From NCBI GenBank assembly GCA_963667315.1, contig OY763325.1, forward strand, positions 1,860,001 to 1,924,000: a stretch of DNA of 64,000 nucleotides, read 5' to 3'. Position 1 is the stretch's first letter, and every line of letters begins with the position of its first letter. This stretch comes from DAINPP01 sp963667315. GTDB lineage: Bacteria; Thermotogota; Thermotogae; MWEM01. This document shows, piece by piece, positions 23,307 to 32,028 of this stretch. The position numbers and the translations under genes were made by a program. The notes beneath the pieces were generated by a model. That model was not told the origin of the DNA. It saw only the letters and a list, made by a program, of their open reading frames with translations, and ran no database searches.

Positions 23307-25472
23307 ATGATCTCTTTAAAAGATGAGTTTGTTAAACAGGGCAAAAAGCTTTCACGCCGGTTCCTGATACCCCTTATAGTCTTCATAGCATTTATATCGT
23401 TCTCTTTCTGGGTCATCATGTTTCATGCCAGGATGGATGAAATCAATTCGACGGCTGAGATCTTTATTCGGGATGTCAACATAACTTTTTTTGAAATTGA
23501 ATACGATTACAATCATTCTCTCGCTTCTCTTCTGACAGCTTATTATGAAGCAGGCTATGGGGCGGAGAGTATTCAGGCAATCAAATCGAAACTCTTTGAA
23601 AGGCAGTCGCCTTCTTTCGAGCTTACGCAGGTCAATTTTTATCGAATCTCTGAAGATTTTCGTATTTTTGATACCGATGCCGAAGGATATCTTGATATGG
23701 ATCTCAGCAGTTTTGACTATTTTGAAAACAATCTGTCACGGTTAAAACCGGGTGAAGTCTTTCTCGACAGGATCACGACTGAAATCGTAACCGGCGATTT
23801 CGTACTGGTTGCCTATGTCCGTGATCGTGATGGCACCTTTTTTTCAATAGGGCTGAAGTTTGGCGGGGATCAGGAAATCGTTCAAGCCCTGTCCAGACAA
23901 GTTTTTACCAAAGATGATGCGATAATCACAATGAACAAGGCTTTTTCGGATGCGGAACGAAATTATTTTCAGCATTCACTTGAAAGCGGTCGGCCCGTCT
24001 TTCGTTATGTTCCTTTTTTAAAGGCCGATTATTATATCGCCAAAAATTCAAACTACGGCAATCACAAACTCATCGTAACCATCACCTATATTTACCCGCT
24101 TTTTATGCTTATTTCCACTCTCATCATCATTGCATTGATCATCGTCCTCAGACTGCTCACACAAAGGCATCTGGATCACGTTTCCCACAAATTTTCAGGT
24201 GCAATGGAGATCGTCGAAAGGAATGTCACAGGATTCCATTTAACCGGACAAGCGGTAGTTCCTGAACCTGTCAGGACAGATATTCTTGAAATTCACGCCA
24301 TCTCCAATGCCTTTTCAAAAATGAAAAATGAAATTCAGAGTTCCTATGAAGAGATGACGGCCATGAACGAAGAACTGGAAGCGGCTTATCTGGAAAACCA
24401 GGATCTTCTAAGCAGACTTGAAACCTTGATCAACGTCCCGGATTATCTCCTTTATCTGGACGATATCGAAAGGTTTCTCGTCAGAAGTTTTGAGAGAATA
24501 CTGACCCTCTCCTCTGATATCGATTTCGCCTATGTGCTCGTGATTGATGAGGGCCTGTACAAATTTCTCGATAGCAGGGGCTTTGGAACTGAACAACTGA
24601 ACAAATTGAAATTGATTGCCGGAAAATTTAAACATGAAAAAGCAGTTGTGCTGAGAGAACATGATAAGGGTGATCTCTACACCCTCTACCCAATACCGGA
24701 AGTCGAAAAAGAATTAAGGAGCATCTCCCAGTCACTGGTTATTCCCATCCGCTCGGATAAACAGTATTATGGCAGTATAACGTTACTCACAACCACCCGG
24801 TCAAACCATCATCTCACACATGAAGATCATCGTATAGCCGCTTATTTTGCCGCATATCTCAAGGGATATCTCATGATCAAAGAATTTTCAGGGATTGAAG
24901 AGGAATTAAAAGGCGAAACGATATACGCTCTCATCCGTCTCCTGGAAAAGCATGATCCCTACACGAAAGGTCACTCGGAAGGTGTGGCAAAACTCGCCTC
25001 GAATTTTGCCCTGTTTATGGGTTTATCGGAAGAAACGGCACAGGATCTTTACTGGGCGGGGATCATTCACGATATGGGAAAAATTCTCATCCCGCATCGT
25101 ATCCTGAACAAACCCGGAAGATTGACGGATGAAGAATTCGACATCATCAAAAAGCATCCGGTTTTCGCCTATGATGTGCTGAAGGAGAATAAACTCATGA
25201 AGAATATTGCAGAATATATCGTTCATCATCACGAAAAATACAACGGCAGCGGTTATCCCGACGGCTTAAAGGGAGAGGCAATCCCGTTCGAGGCAAGAAT
25301 TCTGACACTGGCCGATTCCTGGGACGCCATGACCGCTGAAAGAGTTTATAAAAAGAGCATCACCTTTGAAGATGCCATCGATGATCTTGAGAAAAACGCC
25401 GGGATACAATTCGACCCTGAATTGACGAGACAATGGATCCATTTCGTCAGATCGGACAGATACAAAAAATAA
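23307..25472 (+). CDS. Transmembrane sensor HD-GYP protein, paralog 3
   Basis: This 721-residue protein has a TM at about 20-42, then an extracytoplasmic sensor with FYRISEDFRIFDTD and LKPGEVFLDRI. A second TM near 260-282 is followed by the linker with NEELEAAYLENQDLL, a GAF-like region opening DYLLYLDDIERFLVRSFERIL, and HD-GYP with GIIHDMGK and HHHEKYNGSGYP. One change stands out: the GYP motif has N in place of the D found in the other three copies (YNGSGYP against YDGSGYP). The metal-binding HD pair is intact, so activity is still expected. The ribosome site is GGGTGATG. Confidence 0.9.
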   Translation: MISLKDEFVKQGKKLSRRFLIPLIVFIAFISFSFWVIMFHARMDEINSTAEIFIRDVNITFFEIEYDYNHSLASLLTAYYEAGYGAESIQAIKSKLFERQSPSFELTQVNFYRISEDFRIFDTDAEGYLDMDLSSFDYFENNLSRLKPGEVFLDRITTEIVTGDFVLVAYVRDRDGTFFSIGLKFGGDQEIVQALSRQVFTKDDAIITMNKAFSDAERNYFQHSLESGRPVFRYVPFLKADYYIAKNSNYGNHKLIVTITYIYPLFMLISTLIIIALIIVLRLLTQRHLDHVSHKFSGAMEIVERNVTGFHLTGQAVVPEPVRTDILEIHAISNAFSKMKNEIQSSYEEMTAMNEELEAAYLENQDLLSRLETLINVPDYLLYLDDIERFLVRSFERILTLSSDIDFAYVLVIDEGLYKFLDSRGFGTEQLNKLKLIAGKFKHEKAVVLREHDKGDLYTLYPIPEVEKELRSISQSLVIPIRSDKQYYGSITLLTTTRSNHHLTHEDHRIAAYFAAYLKGYLMIKEFSGIEEELKGETIYALIRLLEKHDPYTKGHSEGVAKLASNFALFMGLSEETAQDLYWAGIIHDMGKILIPHRILNKPGRLTDEEFDIIKKHPVFAYDVLKENKLMKNIAEYIVHHHEKYNGSGYPDGLKGEAIPFEARILTLADSWDAMTAERVYKKSITFEDAIDDLEKNAGIQFDPELTRQWIHFVRSDRYKK

Positions 25473-25519
25473 GTGTCTTATTTCGTCATTAATGATAACC
25501 GACTAATAATTAGTATTCT

Positions 25520-25530
25520 TCCCGACGGGA
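25520..25530. promoter_or_regulatory. TCCCGACGGGA palindrome upstream of HD-GYP paralog 4
   Basis: The 11-base palindrome TCCCG-A-CGGGA lies 27 bases before the start of paralog 4. The same CTTCCCGACGGGA string recurs at 27749-27761, before the CheA-like kinase. It could be an operator or a hairpin; role unknown. Confidence 0.35.
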
Positions 25531-25557
25531 TGAATCCGTCAAAAAAATGGTGAAAGC

Positions 25558-27717
25558 ATGAAAACTTTAAAAGAACAGATGTTCCAAAATTCAAGAAAAC
25601 TGGTACTGGTTATCGTCATCCCACTCGTCATCTTCACACTTATCATCTCCGGATTACTCTGGTATACGCTATTTGATGCCAGAGCAAAGGAGATCACGGC
25701 GAAGGCAAACGAATACGTACGGGAATTGGAATATACTTTTGAAAAAGTAAAATCCAAGCATTTCTTTCTGTTGTCTGAGTTGTTGCGTGAAGAATATTCA
25801 AGCGGGTATGACGCCAATGCGCGTGACCGGATTATCAAAAAAATAGATGAGATCGCCTGCGACACCTTTGATGTTGCACAGGTTAATTTTTACCGGATTA
25901 ACACCGATTTCGTCATCTATGAAACGGATTATCCACCGGACACCGGACTTGATTTCAAGACCGATCCCACAATGCTCGAATTTCTCTCGTCAATGCAGCC
26001 GGGAGAGATCGCAACAAACGGTCTCACACTGGAATATCACACGTCTGAACCGAGGCTGTTTATCTATATCAGACTGCCTGATGGCAGCTGGTTTGAAATC
26101 GGAATACGCTTCACAAATTTTTATGAAAGACTCAAGGCTATCAGCGAAACGATTTTCACCGACTATGATGCCAATATTATTTTCATCAAAACCCCAACCG
26201 ATGCGGAAAAGAGCTATCTCTCCAGATCAATGGAAACGGGACAGGCGATTTTTCATCATACGGGTATCACCGGTGCGCAATATTATATCAGTAAAGCATT
26301 GGGCTTCAGCCGTTTAAACTTTATCATCGACATGGATTTCCCCTTTGTTCTCGAGTTGACCGTCACCTTGCTGGAACTGATTGCCCTCCTGATCATCTTT
26401 TCATTCATCATCAGGCGGATGCTGCGAAAATTCTCGAACAGACTGTCGAAAAATATCAGCATCATCAATCAAAACGTCCAGAATTTTCATCTCAATGGCT
26501 TACAAAAAGCCCCGGAGCCCGTTGATTCCGAAGTCGAGGAAATCAGAGCCATCTCGGATAATTTCATGAAGATGCGGGAGGAGATCATCGGAGCCTATGA
26601 GGAAACAACCGCCATGAACGAAGAACTGGAGGCCTCTTTCCTTGAAAATCAAACACTGCTGGAAAAGATGGAAGTCCTGATTGATGTTCCCGATTATGTA
26701 CTCTATCTGAACGATATTGAGAAATTCCTTCTGAGAAGTTTTGAGAGACTGATTCTGTTAACGGGGGACTATGATTTTGGTTACGTTGCCATCATTGAAG
26801 ACGGCATTTACAAATATTTGGAATTCAACGGCTTTGACGTGGAACAGATGAACCGTCTGCAATTGAAGGTGGAAGATTTCCCGATTACGGATAAAGTCAA
26901 ACTGCGTGAATTCGGAGAAGGCGAGTTTTATAAACTTCACCCTATAGAATCTCTCAGAGATGCAATTATGGACACACAACAGGCGCTCTTCATTCCCATT
27001 GCCACCAAAAAACGCTTTTATGGGAGTATCAGCCTTTACACTCAAAAACATTCGGGGAACAAATTCACCGGTGACGATGTCCGAATCGCCAAATATTTCG
27101 CCAAGTATCTTGACGGCTATCTCCTGTTAAAAGAATTCGGCGAGATTGAAGAGGAACTTCAGAAAGAAACCATCAACGCACTGATTCGATTACTGGAACA
27201 ACATGATCCCTATACAAAAGGACATTCTGAAAGTGTCGCACATCTCGCATCAGAATTTGCCCATTATCTAAATCTGAGTGAGGAGACGGCTCAGGACCTT
27301 TACTGGTCGGGGATTGTGCATGATATGGGTAAGATTCTCATCCCGCATAATATCCTCAACAAGCCGGGACGGTTGACGGAAGATGAATTTGACATCATCA
27401 AAAAACACCCGGTTTACGCTTATGATGCCCTGAAAGATAACCAGCTCATGAAAGACATCGCCATTCATATCCGTCATCATCATGAAAAATACGACGGCAG
27501 CGGTTATCCCGACGGGCTGAAGGGCAAAGCCATCCCCTATGAATCCCGTATACTTGCTCTTGCAGACTCATGGGATGCGATGGTCTCCGAAAGAATCTAC
27601 AAAAAGGGTATCGATCTGAAAGATGCCATCGCCGATTTCAAAAGAAATTCAGGCATACAATTTGATCCCGATCTGGTTGAAAGATGGATAAAATTCATTC
27701 AATCTGATATGATATAA
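25558..27717 (+). CDS. Transmembrane sensor HD-GYP protein, paralog 4
   Basis: This 719-residue protein has a TM at about 17-40, then a sensor region with FYRINTDFVIYETDY, MQPGEIATNGL and RLFIYIRLPDGSW. A second TM near 260-285 is followed by the linker (TAMNEELEASFLENQTLL), the GAF-like region (DYVLYLNDIEKFLLRSFERLI) and HD-GYP (GIVHDMGKILIPHNILNKPG, HHHEKYDGSGYPDGL). It is closest to paralog 3 in the PHxILNKPGRLT segment, so the 3/4 pair looks like the more recent duplication. It ends 84 bases before the CheA-like kinase, which shares the NEELEASY coiled-coil style and may be its functional partner. Confidence 0.9.
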   Translation: MKTLKEQMFQNSRKLVLVIVIPLVIFTLIISGLLWYTLFDARAKEITAKANEYVRELEYTFEKVKSKHFFLLSELLREEYSSGYDANARDRIIKKIDEIACDTFDVAQVNFYRINTDFVIYETDYPPDTGLDFKTDPTMLEFLSSMQPGEIATNGLTLEYHTSEPRLFIYIRLPDGSWFEIGIRFTNFYERLKAISETIFTDYDANIIFIKTPTDAEKSYLSRSMETGQAIFHHTGITGAQYYISKALGFSRLNFIIDMDFPFVLELTVTLLELIALLIIFSFIIRRMLRKFSNRLSKNISIINQNVQNFHLNGLQKAPEPVDSEVEEIRAISDNFMKMREEIIGAYEETTAMNEELEASFLENQTLLEKMEVLIDVPDYVLYLNDIEKFLLRSFERLILLTGDYDFGYVAIIEDGIYKYLEFNGFDVEQMNRLQLKVEDFPITDKVKLREFGEGEFYKLHPIESLRDAIMDTQQALFIPIATKKRFYGSISLYTQKHSGNKFTGDDVRIAKYFAKYLDGYLLLKEFGEIEEELQKETINALIRLLEQHDPYTKGHSESVAHLASEFAHYLNLSEETAQDLYWSGIVHDMGKILIPHNILNKPGRLTEDEFDIIKKHPVYAYDALKDNQLMKDIAIHIRHHHEKYDGSGYPDGLKGKAIPYESRILALADSWDAMVSERIYKKGIDLKDAIADFKRNSGIQFDPDLVERWIKFIQSDMI

Positions 27718-27750
27718 GTGCTCGGATTGAATCGCAGGATCTTGACATCT

Positions 27751-27761
27751 TCCCGACGGGA
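27751..27761. promoter_or_regulatory. TCCCGACGGGA palindrome upstream of the CheA-like kinase
   Basis: This is the second copy of the palindrome found before HD-GYP paralog 4. It is placed just after TTGACA (27742-27747) and about 40 bases before the probable TTG start at 27801. Confidence 0.35.
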
Positions 27762-27800
27762 ATGCTTGTGGGGGTGGATTTATATTTAAAGGAGACTGTT

Positions 27801-30515
27801 TTGAAAAATTATTTAAAACCGGCGGCTATCGGATTGCTGATGTTCGCTGCACTTGTGTTTATCATCGTTTTGATCTACTCATCCAGTAATATGATGCCCA
27901 TCTTTGGAAATTGGGAACTTGAAAAAAACGGAACCGTCAAAAGTTTCACCTTTCCGGTATGGGAGGAGCTGACCGATGAGGATTATCTGATCCTGAGAAG
28001 CACCTTTGAGCTGGAGGCTATCTACGACCGGATGACGTTCACCATCTATCCCTTTATCAGAAATGCGGATGTTTATATCAACGGGGAATACGCCTTTAAG
28101 ATCGACTCGCTTGAGAAGATGGAGGAGAATCCGCCTCCCTATATCTTTCTGACTTACAAGATACCGAAAAGATTTTTAAATCAGCAAATAACACTGGAAA
28201 TCAGAACGTACGGTCCTCAGACCGTCTTTTTCGGTTATTACCCGATGAAGGCGAATTATCAGATTTTGACAACCGCCTATATCAGTGCAGAGGTCCTTGA
28301 ATCCTATGTCTATATCTTTGCGATGGGAATGCAGGGAATTCTCGCTTTCCTCATGATGTCCATCGCCTTCAGTACGAAAGGAAAGAACAGGGCTTATTTT
28401 CATATCGGACTCGGGATCATGATACAGATATTCTACCTGTTTAACGCCGTTATCGGGTTTAATACGAATTATTCACTCTCTTCCACCGATTTTTCATTCT
28501 TGCTTCCGATCATTCTGATCAGCTCATTTACCTTTATTTATCAGGGGCTGGAGTTGTTCCTGACACAGAGATTAAAATATACCCGGCATCTCGTCAAGAT
28601 CATCCCCGTTCTCTTCCTGTTGTATCTGGTCATTCCGATAGACATCTTCATCGTGGAACATATCTCGGCTGCCTATTTTCTGGGGATGACCGCTCTGATC
28701 ATCTATGTGTCCGTTAAGCACGCCAAAAACATCCTGCTGACCTGTACCCTTTATCTCGTCTTGTTCACAACCCTTTACGATTTTTACATCAAAGGCCTGA
28801 TCACGATTTTTCCGATGCCTGCCCTTCAAACCTATGCCATCATCACCCTGAATTTCATCTTCGGCTCTTTCTTCGCCTACAATTTTATCTCCGGATACAA
28901 ACGTGAACGTAAATTAAGACTTGAACTCACCGAATCCTATGAGGAAATTCACACGTCAAATGAGGAGCTTGAAGCCTCCTATCAGGAGATTGAACAGCTC
29001 AACAGTTCATTGGAGGAAAAGGTCAGAGAACGGACGGAAGCGTTGAATCTGACGGTGAAAGACCTCAGGATGATCCTCAACAACACCGATGAAGGATTCC
29101 TGACACTCGACAAACTGCACAGAGCTGAAAACACTTACAGTCGTGAAAGTGAAAGAATCTTCGGATGCTGTCCCGCGGGCATGAAGCTTTCAGACCTGTT
29201 GTATCCGGCTGAATCGGATAGGGAAAACAATATTTTCATCGACGAAATTATCACGGCAATTCAGATGGAATCAAATGATCTGAGACGAGAGGCTTATCTC
29301 TCTCTGCTGCCCGATCAACTGACCATCAACGGGCTTTTCGTTGAACTGGAATACAAATGGATTGAAGATGCCATCCCGGGAGAAAAACAGCTCATGATCA
29401 TCCTCAGGGATATGACGGCAAAACGCAAACTCGAAAATATGATCGAACATGAACGGAACAACCTCTCAAAGATCGTCAAGATCATGCTGAACCTTGAGGA
29501 ATTCATGCGCATAGAAATCGATTATCGGCAATTTATGACTATCGAAGTTTTCAGAGCCATTGAAGACAGCACCTCTTTTATCAAAACGATCAGTTTTATC
29601 AAACGAAGAGTACATACGTTCAAAGGAAACCTCGCCAGTTTCGGACTTGCTACCATCGCCGAAAAACTCCATCTGCTGGAAGATGATCTTTCAGAGCTTC
29701 TCCTTGATGAAACGGAGAACGGTGCCGAAAAACTCGATACCATGAAAACCCTGTTCAACGAACGCAAGACCATCGAATGGCTGAGTGATGAGGAAGAGGC
29801 CATCAAACAGGCAATCTCTACCGATATATTCAGAGAGGAACGTTTTTACCGCGTCTATCCGGAACAGCTGGAAAATCTGAAAAGACGGTTATGCGCCATT
29901 CTTCCGGAAAACCTTCTGGGGCCTGTTAAGGAAGAAGTCAAAATCATTGAACACAGAAGTCTCAAAGAACTGCTGAACTATTATCGCTTTGTCGTGGAGA
30001 ATCTCTGCGAAAAGTTGGGGAAAACTGTGAATCCACTGATCATTCGTGGAAACAATCATTATGTGGATGCGGACAAATACGAAAAATGGATCGGTAGTCT
30101 GATTCATCTGTTCAGAAACAGTATCGATCATGGGATTGAAGGGGCAGATGAACGAATCACCGCAGGCAAAGCGGAATATGGACAGGTTATCATCGATATC
30201 CGTAAAAATAATTCTCAGTTGAAGATCGAAATATCCGATGACGGGAGGGGCATAGATGTTGCAAAGATAGCCGGGACGGCCGTTGAAAAAGGCTTGAAGA
30301 CGGCAGCAGAGATTAAAGAGATGACAGACGAACAGATCCTGAATCTCATCTTCCTGGACGGTTTCTCCACAAAAGATGAAGCAACACTCATCTCCGGAAG
30401 AGGTGTCGGCCTTTCCAGTGTCCGCCAGGAATGGGAAGAGCTCGGGGGTTCACTCTCTCTAACCTCCGAAAAAGGCAAGGGGACGACTTTCATTTTCACG
30501 ATTGAGGTCGATTGA
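27801..30515 (+). CDS. Seven-TM membrane kinase with Hpt and CheA-type ATPase domains
   Basis: This protein of about 904 residues starts at TTG 27801, which has GGAG six bases upstream. An ATG at 27762 would add 13 residues without a ribosome site. The first TM is followed by a beta-sandwich extracytoplasmic domain of 7TMR-DISM style (about 40-180), then about seven TM helices (about 185-370) and a coiled coil (NEELEASYQEIEQLNSSLEEKV). A PAS-like region comes next, then an Hpt domain with the phosphoacceptor His in RRVHTFKGNLASFGL, then a HATPase domain. The ATPase has LFRNSIDHGIE (N box), DDGRGID (G1) and SGRGVGLSSVRQEW (G2), the CheA-type set. No CheW-binding domain is present. It probably passes phosphate to an unlinked response regulator. 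Confidence 0.88.
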   Translation: MKNYLKPAAIGLLMFAALVFIIVLIYSSSNMMPIFGNWELEKNGTVKSFTFPVWEELTDEDYLILRSTFELEAIYDRMTFTIYPFIRNADVYINGEYAFKIDSLEKMEENPPPYIFLTYKIPKRFLNQQITLEIRTYGPQTVFFGYYPMKANYQILTTAYISAEVLESYVYIFAMGMQGILAFLMMSIAFSTKGKNRAYFHIGLGIMIQIFYLFNAVIGFNTNYSLSSTDFSFLLPIILISSFTFIYQGLELFLTQRLKYTRHLVKIIPVLFLLYLVIPIDIFIVEHISAAYFLGMTALIIYVSVKHAKNILLTCTLYLVLFTTLYDFYIKGLITIFPMPALQTYAIITLNFIFGSFFAYNFISGYKRERKLRLELTESYEEIHTSNEELEASYQEIEQLNSSLEEKVRERTEALNLTVKDLRMILNNTDEGFLTLDKLHRAENTYSRESERIFGCCPAGMKLSDLLYPAESDRENNIFIDEIITAIQMESNDLRREAYLSLLPDQLTINGLFVELEYKWIEDAIPGEKQLMIILRDMTAKRKLENMIEHERNNLSKIVKIMLNLEEFMRIEIDYRQFMTIEVFRAIEDSTSFIKTISFIKRRVHTFKGNLASFGLATIAEKLHLLEDDLSELLLDETENGAEKLDTMKTLFNERKTIEWLSDEEEAIKQAISTDIFREERFYRVYPEQLENLKRRLCAILPENLLGPVKEEVKIIEHRSLKELLNYYRFVVENLCEKLGKTVNPLIIRGNNHYVDADKYEKWIGSLIHLFRNSIDHGIEGADERITAGKAEYGQVIIDIRKNNSQLKIEISDDGRGIDVAKIAGTAVEKGLKTAAEIKEMTDEQILNLIFLDGFSTKDEATLISGRGVGLSSVRQEWEELGGSLSLTSEKGKGTTFIFTIEVD

Positions 30516-30573
30516 TCCCTTTCGTTACTATGATATAGTGGTTTGTATAATTTTTTTTATACGATTGGAAGTG

Positions 30574-31068
30574 GGGACAATCAAAAACACCGTCATAAAT
30601 ACCTATAAACTGAAATTATGTTTACTAATTGGGATCAATGGATTTGTCTTAAACTTTATCCCGATCTCATTGTCTTTTGGAGATTTGAAATTTTCGATTC
30701 TGATCGGTGTATTTGGTGCTTTTTTTATCGCACAGGTATGGGGATTAAAATACAGTTTGGTGACGGGTTAGGGATGTTGTATTCCGTGCCGATATTCACA
30801 TTATGGATCGTCCGTCCTGGCACGGTTACTGGTCAGACAGGCGAAGAGCGTCAAAGAATAAGCGAATCCGGTACAATCAACACCTTCAGGAGCTCTTCAT
30901 ACGTCTGATTATTGAAGTCGGCTTCTTGACAATTTTCCCGTTTTTGGTATCCCTGAACCCACCGGATATGGCCGGTGTTGCCTATGAAGTTTCACAAAAA
31001 TTCCTGGTCAATATATTCATCAAGCATACGGCAAATGCCTATATCATGCTTTTGGTAACTGAATACTG
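30574..31068 (+). pseudogene. Frameshifted remnant of a multi-TM membrane sensor protein
   Basis: Three overlapping frames carry consecutive pieces of one hydrophobic protein. The first is KLKLCLLIGINGFVLNFIP...WGLKYSLVTG, up to the stop at 30771. The second is LGMLYSVPIFTLWIVRP (about 30770-30826). The third is WHGYWSDRRRASKNKRIRYN...LLVTEY, ending at 31069. At least two indels are needed to join them. The combined product would have about four or five TM helices of the kind that precede PAS or kinase modules, but no catalytic domain remains. It sits directly after the CheA-like kinase gene. Confidence 0.6.
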
Positions 31069-31218
31069 ATCAACAAACTATTCACATCAATCGAAGAGAT
31101 GAGAATAACCGATGGCAGCATACACCTGATCGATCCCGACACAAGAGACAGAATCTGGCAGGTTGGGAATATGGGCGAGATTTCTGCTCATTCCATCTTC
31201 ACCTATGATATTAAATAG
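31069..31218 (+). pseudogene. Fragment of a YYDARQVS-family lipoprotein gene
   Basis: This 49-codon open fragment without a start encodes EEMRITDGSIHLIDPDTRD, then RIWQVGNMGEISAHSIFTYDI. It matches the stretch just after the YYDARQVS region in the intact lipoproteins: ISDPDMRNRVWQLGKMGTIDESATYTYDI at 42778 and PPDTRDRVWQLGEMGTIDESSAFTYDI at 56910. Neither upstream nor downstream parts are present, so it is an orphan piece left by recombination. Unlike most family members it is on the plus strand. Confidence 0.75.
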
Positions 31219-31337
31219 ATTATGGGAATCCTGAAGGAAGTTCATCCCCCTATCTGAAAGGCACCCTTCAAAAAGAAGACTGTGACATCAATAGACCATT
31301 TTTAAACCGATTTATTATTGTACACTATTGCAAATCG
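31219..31337. other. Intergenic remnant region
   Basis: No complete gene is present. A short stretch after the lipoprotein fragment reads NPEGSSSPYLKGTLQKEDC in one frame and may be further debris. Confidence 0.3.
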
Positions 31338-31376
31338 AAAAAAGAACCCTTTTTAAAATGAAGGGTTCTTTTTTAT
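31338..31376 (-). terminator. Terminator after the Gly-rich exported protein gene
   Basis: The stem AAAAAAGAACCCTT/AAGGGTTCTTTTTT with a short A/T loop lies directly downstream of the minus-strand gene ending at 31400. Confidence 0.88.
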
Positions 31377-31399
31377 CATATTATTGTATACCCGTTGGA

Positions 31400-31885
31400 T
31401 TAAAAAAGATTTTCAATCTTGTCGACTTTTTCCTGTATTTCAGATCCCATGATCATCAACCGATTGTTGACGCGTATCGTTTGAAGATCTCCCTGATTGA
31501 TCAGCTGCTCGATCTGGTACACATGCAAACCGAAGGCCTGGGCAACCTCTTCCATTGAATACGCTCTGTTAGCCGTCATCTGTTCGGCGATCTCCGTACA
31601 ATCACCGGGACCGTTCCCGGTTCCGTCTCCGGGACCACCGTCGGTATTACCCGTGCCATCTCCTGCACCGTATCCATTTGAACCACCGTTGCCGCCTCCG
31701 AGACCCGTTCCGTCTGCAGGCTGTGTGCCGCTGCCGTCACCATTACCGTACCCTGTTCCATCCGCCGGACCACTTCCGGTATTGCCACCGCCATTACCAT
31801 TGCCGTTACCCGCCAGCATCAAACCGGATAGAAACAAACTCAACACGATCATCACAATTAGTATTCTTCTGTTCTGTTTTTTCAT
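31400..31885 (-). CDS. Exported Gly-rich protein with excisionase-like helix-turn-helix domain
   Basis: This 161-residue protein has an N-terminal signal peptide or anchor (RRILIVMIVLSLFLSGLMLAG) and then about 70 residues of low-complexity Gly/Asn/Asp/Thr repeat (GDGTG, ADGTG). The C-terminal region (about 100-161) has AYSMEEVAQAFGLHVYQIEQLINQGDLQTIRVNNRLMI, which is the pattern of an excisionase/MerR-type winged HTH. A DNA-binding fold outside the cytoplasm is odd. The helix-turn-helix may serve protein binding instead, like the helical repeat at the C-terminus of the divergent polyferredoxin at 32029. There is no lipobox cysteine. It shares a 143-base divergent promoter region with 32029. 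Confidence 0.75.
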   Translation of the reverse strand: MKKQNRRILIVMIVLSLFLSGLMLAGNGNGNGGGNTGSGPADGTGYGNGDGSGTQPADGTGLGGGNGGSNGYGAGDGTGNTDGGPGDGTGNGPGDCTEIAEQMTANRAYSMEEVAQAFGLHVYQIEQLINQGDLQTIRVNNRLMIMGSEIQEKVDKIENLF

Positions 31886-32028
31886 ACGATCACCTCCTGT
31901 GCTATTATCATTCTATACCCAATATCTTAAAAAAACCTTAGAATTTTATTATGTTTTCTCTAAGGAATCTCTAAGTTTTCAAGCGTAAACTGTTAACAGG
32001 TGTTAAATCTTATAAAAAGGGTGAGAAA

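Noticed and set aside
31497..31988. Long plus-strand ORF opposite the Gly-rich exported protein gene
   Set aside because: It is the antisense shadow of a Gly/Asp/Thr-rich repeat and gives an unnatural Pro-rich sequence; the minus-strand frame has a signal peptide and a terminator.
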